Assembly: GCA_025642075.2 (NCBI GenBank) | Contig: JAODUO010000142.1 | Location: forward strand, 327,501-391,500 | Length of the DNA stretch: 64,000 nt | Reading direction: 5' to 3' | DNA from: Ridgeia piscesae | Lineage: Eukaryota; Annelida; Polychaeta; Sabellida; Siboglinidae | Part shown: in pieces, positions 1 to 13,679 of the stretch | Layout: each line of letters starts with the position of its first letter | Position numbering within the stretch: the first letter of the stretch is position 1 | Made by a program: the position numbers and the translations under genes | Notes under the pieces: model-generated | The model's database searches: none | Told to the model about the DNA's origin: nothing | What the model saw: the letters and a program-made list of their open reading frames with translations, nothing else

Positions 1-3000
1 CGAGTATGTAGGACAGCGCCAGTACTTATAGTTACCATGTCCTGTATCAGTATGTTATTTGTGCACGAGTATGTAGGACAGCCCCAGTACTTATAGTTAC
101 CATGTCCTGTATCAATATGTTATCTGTGCACGAGTATGTAGAACAACGCCAGTACTTATAGTTACCATGTCCTGTATCAGTATGCTATCTGTGTACGAGT
201 ATGTAGGACAGCACCAGTACTTATAGTTACCATGTCCTGTATCAATATGTTATTGTGCACGAGTATGTAGGACACGCCAGTACTTATAGTTACCATGTCC
301 TGTATCAATATGTTATTTGTGCACGAGTATGTAGAACAGCCCAGTACTTATAGTTACCATGTCCTGTATCAATATGTTATCTGTGCACGAGTATGTAGAA
401 AAGCCCAGTACTTATAGTTACCATGTCCTGTATCAATATGTTATCTGTGCACGAGTATGTAGGGCAGCCCAGTACTTATAGTTACCATGTCCTGTATCAA
501 TATGTTATCTGTGCACGAGTATGTAGAACAGCCCAGTACTTATAGTTACCATGTCCTGTATCAGTATGTTATCTGTGCACGAGTATGTAGGACAGCACCA
601 GTACTTATAGTTACCATGTCCTGTATCAATATGTTATCTGTGCACGAGTATGTAGGACAGCCCAGTACTTATAGTTACCATGCCTGTATCAATATGTTAT
701 CTGTGCACGAGTATGTAGGACAGCACCAGTACTTATAGTTACCATGTCCTGTATCAATATGTTATCTGTGCACGAGTATGTAGGACAGCACCAGTACTTA
801 TAGTTACCATGTCCTGTATCAATATGTTATCTGTGCACGAGTATGTAGGACAGCACCAGTACTTATAGTTACCATGTCCTGTATCAATATGTTATCTGTG
901 CACGAGTATGTAGACAGCCCAGTACTTATAGTTACCATGTCCTGTATCAATATGTTATCTGTGACGAGTATGTAGGACAGCGCCAGTACTTATAGTTACC
1001 ATGTCCTGTATCAATATGTTATCTGTGCACGAGTATGTAGAACAGCCCAGTACTTATAGTTACCATGTCCTGTATCAGTATGTTATCTGTGCACGAGTAT
1101 GTAGGACAGCGCCAGTACTTATAGTTACCATGTCCTGTATCATATGTTATCTGTGCACGAGTATGTAGGACAGCACCAGTACTTATAGTTACCATGCCTG
1201 TATCAATATGTTATCTGTGACGAGTATGTAGGACACGCCAGTACTTATAGTTACCATGTCCTGTATCAATATGTTATCTGTGCACGAGTATGTAGGACAC
1301 CCAGTACTTATAGTTACCATGTCCTGTATCAATATGTTATCTGTGCACGAGTATTAGGACAGCCCAGTACTTATAGTTACCATGTCCTGTATCAATATGT
1401 TATCTGTGCACGAGTATGTAGGACAGCCCAGTACTTATAGTTACCATGTCCTGTATCATATGTTATCTGTGCACGAGTATGTAGAACAGCGCCAGTACTT
1501 ATAGTTACCATGTCCTGTATCAGTATGTTATCTGTGCACGAGTATGTAGGACAGCGCCAGTACTTATAGTTACCATGTCCTGTATCAATATGTTATCTGT
1601 GCACGAGTATGTAGGACAGCGCCAGTACTTATAGTTACCATGTCCTGTATCAGTATGTTATCTGTGCACGAGTATGTAGGACAGCCCATACTTATAGTTA
1701 CCATGTCCTGTATCAATATGTTATCTGTGCACGAGTATGTAGGACAGCCCAGTACTTATAGTTACCATGCCTGTATCAATATGTTATCTGTGCACGAGTA
1801 TGTAGGACAGCCCAGTACTTATAGTTACCATGTCCTGTATCATATGTTATTGTGCACGAGTATGTAGGACAGCCCAGTACTTATAGTTACCATGTCCTGT
1901 ATCATATGTTATTGTGCACGAGTATTAGGACAGCGCCAGTACTTATAGTTACCATGTCCTGTATCATATGTTATCTGTGCACGAGTATGTAGAAAAGCGC
2001 CAGTACTTATAGTTACCATGTCCTGTATCAGTATGTTATCTGTGCACGAGTATGTAGAACAACGCCAGTACTTATAGTTACCATGTCCTGTATCAGTATG
2101 TTATCTGTGCACGAGTATGTAGAACAGCGCCAGTACTTATAGTTACCATGTCCTGTATCAGTATGTTATCTGTGCACGAGTATGTAGGACAACGCCAGTA
2201 CTTATAGTTACCATGTCCTGTATCAATATGTTATTGTGCACGAGTATGTAGGACAGCCCAGTACTTATAGTTACCATGTCCTGTATCAATATGTTATCTG
2301 TGACGAGTATGTAGGACAACCCAGTACTTATAGTTACCATGTCCTGTATCAATATGTTATCTGTGCACGAGTATGTAGGACAGCCCAGTACTTATAGTTA
2401 CCATGTCCTGTATCAATATGTTATCTGTGCACGAGTATGTAGGACAGCGCCAGTACTTATAGTTACCATGTCCTGTATCAATATGTTATCTGTGCACGAG
2501 TATGTAGGACAGCACCAGTACTTATAGTTACCATGTCCTGTATCAATATGTTATCTGTGCACGAGTATGTAGGACAGCGCCAGTACTTATAGTTACCATG
2601 TCCTGTATCAGTATGTTATCTGTGCACGAGTATGTAGAAAAACCCAGTACTTATAGTTACCATGTCCTGTATCATATGTTATCTGTGCACGAGTATTAGG
2701 ACAACGCCAGTACTTATAGTTACCATGTCCTGTATCAATATGTTATCTGTGCACGAGTATGTAGGACAGCGCCAGTACTTATAGTTACCATGTCCTGTAT
2801 CAATATGTTATCTGTGCACGAGTATGTAGGACAGCACCAGTACTTATAGTTACCATGTCCTGTATCAATATGTTATCTGTGCACGAGTATGTAGGACAGC
2901 CCCAGTACTTATAGTTACCATGTCCTGTATCAATATGTTATCTGTGCACGAGTATGTAGGACAGCGCCAGTACTTATAGTTACCATGTCCTGTATCAATA

Positions 3001-4988
3001 TGTTATCTGTGCACGAGTATGTAGGACAGCGCCAGTACTTATAGTTACCATGTCCTGTATCAATATGTTATCTGTGCACGAGTATGTAGGACAGCCCCAG
3101 TACTTATAGTTACCATGTCCTGTATCAATATGTTATCTGTGCACGAGTATGTAGGACAGCGCCAGTACTTATAGTTACCATGTCCTGTATCAATATGTTA
3201 TCTGTGCACGAGTATGTAGGACAGCCCAGTACTTATAGTTACCATGTCCTGTATCAATATGTTATCTGTGCACGAGTATGTAGGACAGCGCCAGTACTTA
3301 TAGTTACCATGTCCTGTATCAATATGTTATCTGTGCACGAGTATGTAGGACAGCGCCAGTACTTATAGTTACCATGTCCTGTATCAATATGTTATTTGTG
3401 CACGAGTATGTAGGACAGCACCAGTACTTATAGTTACCATGTCCTGTATCAATATGTTATCTGTGCACGAGTATGTAGGACAGCACCAGTACTTATAGTT
3501 ACCATGTCCTGTATCAATATGTTATCTGTGCACGAGTATGTAGGACAGCCCAGTACTTATAGTTACCATGTCCTGTATCAATATGTTATCTGTGCACGAG
3601 TATGTAGGAAAAGCGCCAGTACTTATAGTTACCATGTCCTGTATCAATATGTTATCTGTGCACGAGTATGTAGGACAGCGCCAGTACTTATAGTTACCAT
3701 GTCCTGTATCAATATGTTATCTGTGCACGAGTATGTAGGACAGCGCCAGTACTTATAGTTACCATGTCCTGTATCAATATGTTATCTGTGCACGAGTATG
3801 TAGGACAGCGCCAGTACTTATAGTTACCATGTCCTGTATCAATATGTTATCTGTGCACGAGTATGTAGGACAGCGCCAGTACTTATAGTTACCATGTCCT
3901 GTATCAATATGTTATCTGTGCACGAGTATGTAGGACAGCGCCAGTACTTATAGTTACCATGACCTGTATCAATATGTTATCTGTGCACGAGTATGTAGGA
4001 CAGCGCCAGTACTTATAGTTACCATGACCTGTATCAATATGTTATCTGTGCACGAGTATGTAGGACAGCGCCAGTACTTATAGTTACCATGACCTGTATC
4101 AATATGTTATCTGTGCACGAGTATGTAGGACAGCACCAGTACTTATAGTTACCATGACCTGTATCAATATGTTATCTGTGCACGAGTATGTAGGACAGCC
4201 CAGTACTTATAGTTACCATGCCTGTATCAATATGTTATCTGTGCACGAGTATGTAGGAAAAGCGCCAGTACTTATAGTTACCATGTCCTGTATCAATATG
4301 TTATCTGTGCACGAGTATGTAGGACAGCACCAGTACTTATAGTTACCATGTCCTGTATCAATATGTTATCTGTGCACGAGTATGTAGGACAGCACCAGTA
4401 CTTATAGTTACCATGTCCTGTATCAATATGTTATCTGTGCACGAGTATGTAGGACAGCACCAGTACTTATAGTTACCATGTCCTGTATCAATATGTTATC
4501 TGTGCACGAGTATGTAGGACAGCGCCAGTACTTATAGTTACCATGTCCTGTATCAATATGTTATCTGTGCACGAGTATGTAGGAAAAGCCCAGTACTTAT
4601 AGTTACCATGTCCTGTATCAATATGTTATCTGTGCACGAGTATGAGGACAGCGCCAGTACTTATAGTTACCATGTCCTGTATCAATATGTTATCTGTGCA
4701 CGAGTATGTAGGAAAAGCGCCAGTACTTATAGTTACCATGTCCTGTATCAATATGTTATCTGTGCACGAGTATGTAGGACAGCGCCAGTACTTATAGTTA
4801 ACCCAAATTTTCCTTTTAAAAAACAAGTTAAAGTTTATCTGTGCACGAGTATGTAGGACAGCGCCAGTACTTATAGTTACCATGTCCTGTATCAATATGT
4901 TATCTGTGCACGAGTATGTAGGACAGCGCCAGTACTTATAGTTACCATGTCCTGTATCAATATGTTATCTGTGCACGAGTATGTAGGA
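1..4988. repeat. 65-bp tandem satellite array (left edge open)
   Basis: About 77 head-to-tail copies, estimated from the span, of a unit near 65 bp. The unit begins CGAGTATGTAGGACAG, contains TTACCATGTCCTGTATC and ends TTATCTGTGCA. Most copies differ by single bases (CAATATG or CAGTATG; GCGCC, GCACC or GCCC). Many copies in the first 2.7 kb lack one base at the same few places, while copies from about 2.7 to 4.6 kb are nearly uniform. One copy is broken at about 4801-4838 by unrelated AT-rich sequence. The small open frames repeating CINMLSVHEYVGQ are translations of the repeat and not genes. The array starts before the window. Confidence 0.98.
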
Positions 4989-5040
4989 ACCCCGCAAAAC
5001 CCCCGGGACTTTTTTTTAAAATTTAAACCCCAAATGGGCC
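4989..5040. other. Homopolymer-rich junction, possibly poor consensus
   Basis: Directly after the last satellite copy comes a short stretch made almost only of runs (CCCC, AAAA, CCCCC, TTTTTTTT, AAAA, CCCC). It matches neither the array nor the ordinary sequence that follows. This looks like a badly resolved assembly junction, though a real low-complexity joint cannot be excluded. Confidence 0.5.
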
Positions 5041-5450
5041 TGTATCACCAATCGAGGCAGAATAAGAGAGGCTAGTCTAGGATATAAAACCTCCAATTGT
5101 ACGCCGAAGACTCGCAAAACTCACACTTCAATTCTCCCATTCCAACTGTAAACCTCTTTGAGACTAGCCGGGGGTTTTAATTGATCTAAATTGTCTAAAC
5201 GGTATGTCAAACTAAAGCAGGCAAAACGCGAACAAATTCAAAAGGTGTAGGCCTGGGGAATATGCCCGACAATGTCCTCCTGGACTGGCCTGTGACTACA
5301 TGCTTTAAAACAAAGTCGTCATAATGTTACATTACACTTAGATTTGATATCCTTTTGTCCACATTGTTTTTTCTTTGTTAAATCCCAATAAGTGCAGTGT
5401 TTCCCGTTTATGGAAAGCAGAATAACTAGATGAGAAGATGTAATAGAGTG

Positions 5451-5453
<3 letters not shown>

Positions 5454-5526
<73 letters not shown>

Positions 5527-5531
5527 TATAT
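5454..5531. repeat. (TA)n microsatellite
   Basis: Uninterrupted TA dinucleotide run of about 70 bp. The minus-strand open frame across it (a run of Ile-Tyr) is not a gene. Confidence 0.97.
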
Positions 5532-5617
5532 AAGCTCAAATAGCTCATAAAGCAAACTTAAACAGTAAAGAGTAACAACAAATGCGACTAAACATGGGAT
5601 GATTTGTTTTTTTCCAG

Positions 5618-6731
5618 TTGCCGAACTTGACGCAGCCAAACGGAGAATTCAAGAGACAAATGGCTCAAGTAAACCTAGAAAAGGTTATTCATTTTGAAAT
5701 GTCTTGTTTCATCGTATGATCGTACTTCTTCCAAACCCTTGTTTCGCATTGATTCACTAAATATGATTTGATCGCAGCATTTATTACGAAACTGTTCTTT
5801 ACAAGTTAGTAACCTTCCAAAGATCCCCGTGCCACAAAACGAACACTTGTTTTCATTTAAAAAAATCCTATTGGTAACAGCCTAATGTGGTGGGTGTTTT
5901 CTTAAGTTGGAGGCAGTTTGTTAAAATCTGTTAGGCTTTATTGCAATTTTAAATTAAACGGCAGTAATGCAACTGTTGCAGTCGTCAAAAAATCGATGTC
6001 GTTAGGCTGCCAAGGACACTGGAGGTAAGTCGGGTAAGAACTGTAGAGGCCCCTCGATCTTGTCTGTCGTCGTCGCCATAATAATATTATGACTAATTAT
6101 TAATGTCAATCTACGCATTTATTTTATAAACATGTTTTATTGGTAATTAAGTACTATTACAATGCATCAATTCACATCAGAAGTAACCATCCATATAAGG
6201 CATGCTCATACATATTCGTTCGTCATACTTCGTTTAGCTCGCTGGGTCCCAAGTGGCAGGAATAACATTCTGCTACTGTTCCTACGTAACGAATTCGATA
6301 ACGAAAAGAAGGAAACGAGAAAGTACGCATCACTTAGCTGCATAAATAACCACACAGGTGTCAAAGTGCTCATAATATATCATGTAAGCAGTATTTATTT
6401 GCACGTGTAAGACCTAACCTATACATAACATACAAGAAATAAATGTGAGAGAAAGTACTTGTTGGACGTTATCACGCTCTGACATCTCGAATATAGTTTA
6501 GCTGTAGAATACCTGCCTACGTTGTCGCTGCTCGTCAGCGCGGTGTGGCTGCGGCTCATACACCACGTTTCAGTTGACAGCTGCTCCCAGACAACGACGT
6601 CCTCTGGTAAACAGGCCGACCAACCGGCGCCGACAGACGCAACACACGGTAACGTCGTAGTTACAGATGAGAGAGCATTGTTAGATAATCCGAAACTAAA
6701 GGAAGACCGGGGACCTACCGTACAATCATAA
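5618..6731 (+). CDS. Candidate last two exons of an unidentified gene
   Basis: Exon 5618-5668 follows a strong acceptor (T-rich tract then CCAG) and ends at a GTAAAC donor. One of its frames reads AELDAAKRRIQETNGS, charged and helix-prone. It leaves one base. An acceptor at 6571-6573 (GTTTCAG) opens an exon that completes the codon and runs to a TAA at 6729-6731, reading through DSCSQTTTSSGKQADQ and ending in RGPTVQS. Joined, the frame is open for about 69 codons. The tail is polar and Ser/Thr/Gln-rich, like a disordered C-terminus. I do not recognise the family. No upstream exon is visible between 5040 and 5617, so the rest would lie left of the satellite. Splice signals and phase agree, but a chance match is possible. 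Confidence 0.4.
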
Positions 6732-7355
6732 TTTACTGTGCTGCTGTAGCCAATTTTGCAATATGGTGTTCCTCTAATTTTCCTGACTTAAGGTTCTTAA
6801 AACAGAATAACGTTTTATTGAATACAGGAGGAATCCTACTCCTCCCAGTAGTGTAGCCAATAACAGAGAGTGAGCGAGGAGGGTAGAACAATATAAGTAC
6901 CTCGGCACCGTCGTTGACGCTAAGGTCACATTTGGCCCAAATACAGCTGTCATTAACAGCTGGTGTCAACAGAAGCTGTATTTCGTTCTCAAGCTCAGGT
7001 CACTCGATGCCAGCACATAATAAAATGTCCTTCAGACATTCTATAAAAATGAGAGCGAGAGGTCAGTCACATTTGGTTTCTTTGTCTGACAAGTTGGCAT
7101 GAGTGTTGCGCATCGCAACAAATAACAATATTTATATATTTGCTCATTTGTCGGCCATTTTGAATTTATGCAAATTAGGTAATCATCTCATGGAAGGATG
7201 TGGGACCGTAAATAAATGAACTTTCGAAAATAAAAATAAAATGTAATTAAAATCTCGAGATATTGGACAATATGATTATATAACTACTGATCTTTGTCCT
7301 TGACCTAAACTTGACTTTGGCCTTAAAAATCTGGCAGCCCCCTCTAAAGTGTTAT
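6732..7355. other. Non-coding stretch, nothing recognised
   Basis: Small open frames only, with no domain, repeat or clear exon signal. It may hold the 3' untranslated region of the candidate gene that ends at 6731. Confidence 0.5.
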
Positions 7356-7512
7356 ATAGACCGGAAACGAGAATCACTTGCGTGCCCTATTGACCTGGCC
7401 ATCACGTGACATGTGGCGTAGTTGCGAAGATCTCGTTGACTCTCGCTCACAACAGACCGGAAACCAGAATCACTTCCGTGCCCTATTGATCTGGCCATCA
7501 CGTGACTTGTTG
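7356..7512. repeat. Direct repeat of about 57 bp carrying a CACGTGAC box
   Basis: The segment starting CCGGAAACGAGAATCACTT near 7360 recurs near 7458 with about six mismatches, roughly 98 bp apart. Both copies contain ATCACGTGAC, an E-box core. The following 100 bp is richer in CpG than its surroundings. This could be promoter-like DNA, but no transcript start can be placed. Confidence 0.7.
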
Positions 7513-8608
7513 CTTAGCAAACGATCGTAACATGCCATAAAAATGGATGCGGAACGGGACGTGTGTTCGTGCGTTCCGTTTTATGTGTCGTTTTGTTGCG
7601 GTTATATTTGATACGTCATGCCGCATTAGTACTGGACTAATGTCATAGGGAGACGACGCATTCGGGATGACTGCCCATTTGCCACGTTGCCTATTGAATG
7701 ATTTGGAACTGAGCTGTCATGACTTCCGACAACTTTCAAAGCTTTGTGAGAGATGTGTCTGGGGAAGTGCTATGGTGAATATTAAATGTCTTATCAGTAG
7801 TAAATTTGTATTTTATAATTTCACTGATGAGGGCATTTTGTATTATATTTTTCTCTTGATAAATTTATTTCATTTGATCATTTATTTTATTTGATCAGTG
7901 TTTATTTCTAGGTTAGTCATCTTGCTAGATTATTGCATTTAAAGTATTTTTAAAAGAAATTTATTCCTAATTATCTATTTTAACTGTTTTAGTGACTGCA
8001 TGTTAGATATACTTTTACGCGTTTATTACTTAATCGTCTTTTACGTATATAGTGTATGTATAAAGCAATTTGTTATTGATCGGGGGCTGTATGTAAGTAT
8101 ATTATTATTATTGTTAAATTCGGTTTAACAAAAAGCGAACCATCACACCTATTTCTAACACATAGATGTGATAAAAGAACAAATGCAACTTTGATGGAAT
8201 GACAAGTTACCAGACTAGATTCGCAAAGGTAACATTCCGGTAGCTATATAAAAACAATCGGTAACAACGCGAACATTTATCGCGAAACAGACATCTACAT
8301 TCTACCACAATTTTGTCACACTTGACAATCGCCATCGGGGAGATCGACGTGCGTGATCTGTGAGTTGTACTCAGAATCATCATTAGCGGTCCCTTGAAAC
8401 GAGGATGACGTCTTCCAAATGGTTGTCATGTGTCCTGTGATGACAGGTGAAATGGAGATTTGAAAATGTTGAGATATCTCCCTCTCTGTTCTCCTCTGCC
8501 GTTTTCCCGCTTCGTGAAGTAGACAATTTATTCACATTTGCCTTGACCGTTGCCTGGTATATTCTATGACGGCAAAGTGGACGGTCCGCAGCCAAATCCG
8601 TCCAAGGA
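7513..8608. other. Non-coding AT-rich stretch
   Basis: After a GC-richer patch to about 7680, the sequence becomes AT-rich. Open frames are short and match nothing I know. Confidence 0.5.
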
Positions 8609-8877
8609 CCGAGGTTATAAAACCGTACTCGGTGCTCATACTCAACTCCGTGCTCAGACTCAGATCTTATGCTCAGCTGAGAATGCGTGCTCACGGTGGT
8701 TATAAAACGTCTTGAGTACATACCCAACTGAGTACGCCGCCTTGAGCTCGTTTGATGCGATGACCCAGTTTTATTCAAATTCGGAAGCGGCCAGATGGAA
8801 CTCTCTGGTTGACGAAGATAACAAACTTGCAACTATTTATAAACAATATCAACTTCCGACTATAAAACGATGTTGGA

Positions 8878-11800
8878 CCACGGACTTATATGCACTGGAC
8901 TGCTGTCTCCGCCGCTCGCGGCGCTTCGCGAGCGGCGGAGTTGGCTGCAAAGGTCACGAGCGCACAAGATGTACTCCCCACTTCCGGTCTACTAGCCACT
9001 GCGATGGAGATGCCAAACATCGACAGGATTCTTGCGGTGAATATAACTGTTTAATTCAATAATAGTGATAATTTTCCTAAACGATGACTGTACCTAGTTT
9101 GGTAAATGTTGTGGCTATCTCCAGTGTAGTTCTAAATGGTTTATTTAATTCTATTTTCGTCGTACATGACGTATAATATGCATCGGGGTGTAGGCGTAAT
9201 GGCGTAAACAATACCGAAGGTAAGGCTAACTTTTTTCTTGGGCAAGTGACGCAAGTTTTAACTAGTCTTGCTATGGGTGTAAGTTCATAGATTGAAAGTA
9301 TATGTAATGTTTAAATATTCATAATAATTTGTTAATCTCAAGCCAGTTTAACAACAGCCGATCATTTAACCGATCTGTCATTCTGTGCTGTCAGTTTATA
9401 CCAGCCCTTGCTTGGCCTAGGCCCAAGCCCAGTTAGGCATTGATAACTGTTTTCAACATTTACTGCCATTCGCTTGTATTTATTTTTGATTTGTGTTATT
9501 TATATTTTGATGATTGTTCATGTGCAATTTATTTATTCTGATCCTGTTTTATTATTGTGAATAAAATATCACTACAACTATTCCTAATTATAATTAATAA
9601 TAATGCATTTTACTTCTAGAAATTTAAGCATTACTAAGAATTGTGTATTTTTTATTTCTAGTATATGTATTTAAATGCTTGGCATGGATATACAATAATT
9701 CTATGTGTTTGATTAATTATTGTAGTTATTACATGCACTTTGAATTGTTTTATTTCAGAAATCTCGCACCTGAAAGTTACACACATTACGTGTATGCATG
9801 ATTAAAGCTTCATCTGGCTGAAGATGACACAGCAACATATCTACGCTGTCTAAAGATACAGTCCCTGTGAACATGACATATACACTGCAGTTTTAATAGA
9901 CAAGAACACGCATTATTGCATTGCCTGAACAAAACTATCTGTCAGTTAACTGTGAAGGTAGTAGTTCAAGGTACATAGCCTACAAAGTCGTCAATATATC
10001 ATAGGCATCATCTGCATACACTAAATAATTTTACACAATTTATCTCGCTGAATGTGACACATAATACACATTGAATAATACAGACATCACTTTACAACTT
10101 AATTACAAAGCACTGGAATTAGATGGTTTCTGTACGACACAGGACACACTGGATTATGAACATTCCTGCGTAGATCTTGCAGAATATTGTGAATATTGCA
10201 AAAAGATTTGTGAGGTGGAGTAATGTGAGCAGCTTCTTCACCGTGCACTTTATCCCTATGGAGGGTAACCCAGAAAGCAGCATTTGGCACACGAGATGTT
10301 GGAGTCGGTGACGAAACACTGTTAACATTTATAAACATTACTTCATCAAGTTCATGTTGAAATGCAGAATATTATGAAATGGTAAACATTTATTACTGGT
10401 CTCTACTGAGCCTGCAGTATTTGTCCAACCTGTAAACACATGGTCACCCATAAACAAGTGAAGTATGACAACTGTGCTTCATTGTCATGCATTAATCTGT
10501 TGAGTTTGTTATTTAGATAATATTTATTAATAAAGTTATTATTTAATGACATGTATTTATTGATGGTTGATCATAATGTTTCCTATGGTTCTAAACATTG
10601 CATAAATTATATTTACTTCATAATTATTTACTGCTGGCTTTGATCAAAACATAACCCTTTGCCGAGTTAGCATGCTAACATTAGCCAATTTTAACTTATT
10701 AATTAAGTTGGTGTTAATATGAAATTTCTGGCTAATGTATATTTACTACCGTAATTAATGTGGACATGTCTTAATAATTATGGACATTATGGCCGTTTAT
10801 TCATGTATATATACAAAGTACGGTTGCTAATTATATATTGATTTATTCATTAATTTATTATTAATGATTTTTTTATTACATAATTATTTAATTTATATCT
10901 CTTACCATAAGTAAGGTGGTTTTACAAATTTCATGTTTATATAATATAAACATATTCATGGACATTGTGGCATTTTACAAAAAAGTTTCTGTCTGTTGAG
11001 GTTGCCTGCTAATTATCACCTATTAACTAATTTATTATTACATGACTAGTTAATATATATTTATTCTCGTAATAAATGTGGTTATGCACACTGCATAATA
11101 ATATTATGTATAAATATCTTCATATTTATGGACTCGGCTGGTCTTAATTAGAATGTTTCGGCCTGTTAACTTGGTGCACTACTTAACTAATATTAGCTAA
11201 TTAACTGGATTAATTAGTATGAAAAAAAATCAGTATTGAAAATTTATCACTCCATTCAATGTATTTTAAAATGTTGCAAACAATATTTTAATAGTTCTAT
11301 AAATTACAACGTTATGCCATTTTAAAGTCACTTATTCGAATATTTATCAACAGAAACAAAAATGAGCTTATTTTACCATTATAAGATATACACAAATTTA
11401 GCGCAATTTTTTCGTTTTTAAATTGCAATAATTTTGGATCTAATAAAGGTATCGTAATAAAATTAACAGTTACGTGATCTGTAACTTATTACCTTTCATT
11501 TAAGCCTAAATCCTGGGTATTTTTGAAGTTTTGGAGGGTTGTCTCTGGACCATCTGTATACTGTTGGCCCTGGTCCTAAAGTCCATCTCGTGGCTGTAAC
11601 TAAATCCCAAGTCATTAATTTTCATTAAAACTGATGAATTGTTTCCTTCCCTAGTCTGGGTTTGCCCCAACCACCGAAGCAGCCACGATTTCATTTACTG
11701 ATAAATTGCAACACGGACTAGTACTGCGTAGTTGCCAAGTTGGGTCGATGATTTTTTCGCGGCAACGCATTTTAGCCGTTTAAAATCGTCAATACTTCAC

Positions 11801-12034
11801 TCAAACAACTTTCCAAACAATGTATTTGCTAGGATTTTATTAAACATACGTGTCATGTAAGAGTTTATCCAAATGTCTTATTAAAACGATGTTTTCCTGC
11901 GGTCAACTGCGAAATTGCCGGCAACCAGCAGACAACCGGAAGTAACTTATACATCTTGTGCTAGGTTGACCTTGCTGCGCTACTCTAGCGGCCTTGAACC
12001 CGGAGACAGCAGTCCAGTGCATATAAGTCCGTGG
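8878..12034. repeat. Second, internal inverted repeat pair
   Basis: Positions 8878-8911 (start CCACGGACTTATATGCACTG) and 12001-12034 are perfect 34-bp inverted matches. Similarity continues inward for roughly 100 bp at lower identity, including a shared CACAAGATGTA block and CTTCCGGT. The left copy has an extra GC-rich palindrome that the right copy lacks. This may be the ends of a nested 3.2-kb element. Small open frames over both copies (near 8712-9062 and 11903-12154) are not convincing genes. Confidence 0.7.
8907..8940. repeat. Perfect 14-bp stem hairpin with 6-base loop
   Basis: Arm 8907-8920 (CTCCGCCGCTCGCG) pairs fully with 8927-8940 around the loop GCGCTT. It is very GC-rich in an AT-rich neighbourhood and sits at the edge of the internal inverted repeat. 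The related copy at 11950-12034 does not have it. Confidence 0.9.
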
Positions 12035-13679
12035 TTGGACGAAGACCTTCGCAGTTGTGACGTGGTTATTTTTTATGAAAAACGAAGGGAATATCGACAG
12101 AATACCTTTTGCATGGTCACGGAACTTACTTCGCAGTGTACGACGGAACAGCAATTATAAACACAAAAGATTAAATAGTACATAAACCAGAATTAGCCTG
12201 CACGCTGTAGTCCCCCTCGCTGTTTATAATAAATATCTTACCATCCGTGCTTGTATTACAGCTTATATTGTACGCAATAAATCAATCGTAATTTTCCAGT
12301 GCTAAAATAGCGCAAATGTTACTTATACTACTGAAATATAAATATGTTACACTGTAATGATAAGTCTCATATTTTGACTTGTAAGGGAGCGGCCGTAATT
12401 TATCGGTTGTGCCGGAGGAAATTGGTGGGGTCACTTTTCTGATATTAAGCTAACCCCACATCCAATTATAGACTTGTAACGTTGCCTCTCCCAAATTCGT
12501 GCTTATGCAGTTCAGTGGCATTTAATATTATGTCCTCAACCGTGCATATAAAGACGAATTATTATTTGCAAAGCCTTAGATTAGTTCAAAGGGTCATTTG
12601 ACAGAAATCCGTGTTATATACATGTGTGAAACTTTAGTCTTGAGAAACGAAAACTTCTTATAGTGCTGCATTACGTTATTAAGACAGCTCAAAGCGATTT
12701 AGAATTGTTATCTACCCGGAGGAATTAACTGAATTTAGAGGTCTATGATTCCAACACTATGCAACCGTGCCAGATGTGACATAGCATAGTGCAATTTTGT
12801 CATGTAATTGTGAATGTAGACATTGAATTTAATTTATTCAACAAATAATGACATGCAGCGTGCATGTACTGTACAAGGTTAATTTTTAAGTAAGACATAA
12901 ATATGAATCTATACACAGCATCTATTTGCTCTGTATATATATTTCATAAGTAACACAATCTATAGGTGTGTTGAAAGGAAATGCAAGAAACTAAATACTT
13001 ATTATTTGTATTTTTGTATAGGTTTCTAAACTAATTTCTTGTATTACATAAACACATGGTTGACTAGAAAATTACACACACTTTGCTATGTTTTGTGATA
13101 CAGTAATACATCATCCTATATTTTATATAACATGTAATAAACATATTGATCATTGTTATTACTACCTTTCATATTTTTATATAAGAATTCTTGTCAAATG
13201 TTTTTAAACTGATAAAACCATACTACAGGTCTGACTGTACCTGATTCCACATCTTAAGGCCCATAATACTAATTCTACTATAATTTATTTTGTAATTCAT
13301 ATTTATGTTGCATGTATTATGTGACTATCACACTCTCACAAAGTAACTTAACATATATGATCTGGAAGCAAATTGTTGTTAACTTAAATATCAACACCAT
13401 ACTGTTTAAATCAATCATATCGTATACACACACAGTTTAAAAATAACTAATGATAGGTCTTGCTTGTGACAAGTACCCTTCATGTTTACATACAGGGTTG
13501 TTTCTGTAACATATATCACGGTGGTATCTTGTTCTCATATGTATTTTCCCACACTTCATAGCAGTAAGTAAGCACATTTTAGGCATGAGTACAGAGTATA
13601 TAATACATGACTATTTTACAGATGGTTGACTCTATTCATAATGAACACATTATTAGCCATTTTACTTTTGATTTTCTTA
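9063..13679. other. AT-rich non-coding DNA
   Basis: Long AT-rich stretch with only short open frames. Apart from the inverted-repeat arm near 11930-12034 I see no domain, RNA gene or convincing exon. Confidence 0.6.

Noticed and set aside
1..4856. Small genes inside the 65-bp satellite
   Set aside because: Every frame repeats the same peptide and breaks at random single-base changes.
5319..5639. 106-codon minus frame
   Set aside because: Its middle is the (TA)n microsatellite read as Ile-Tyr, and there is no domain on either side.
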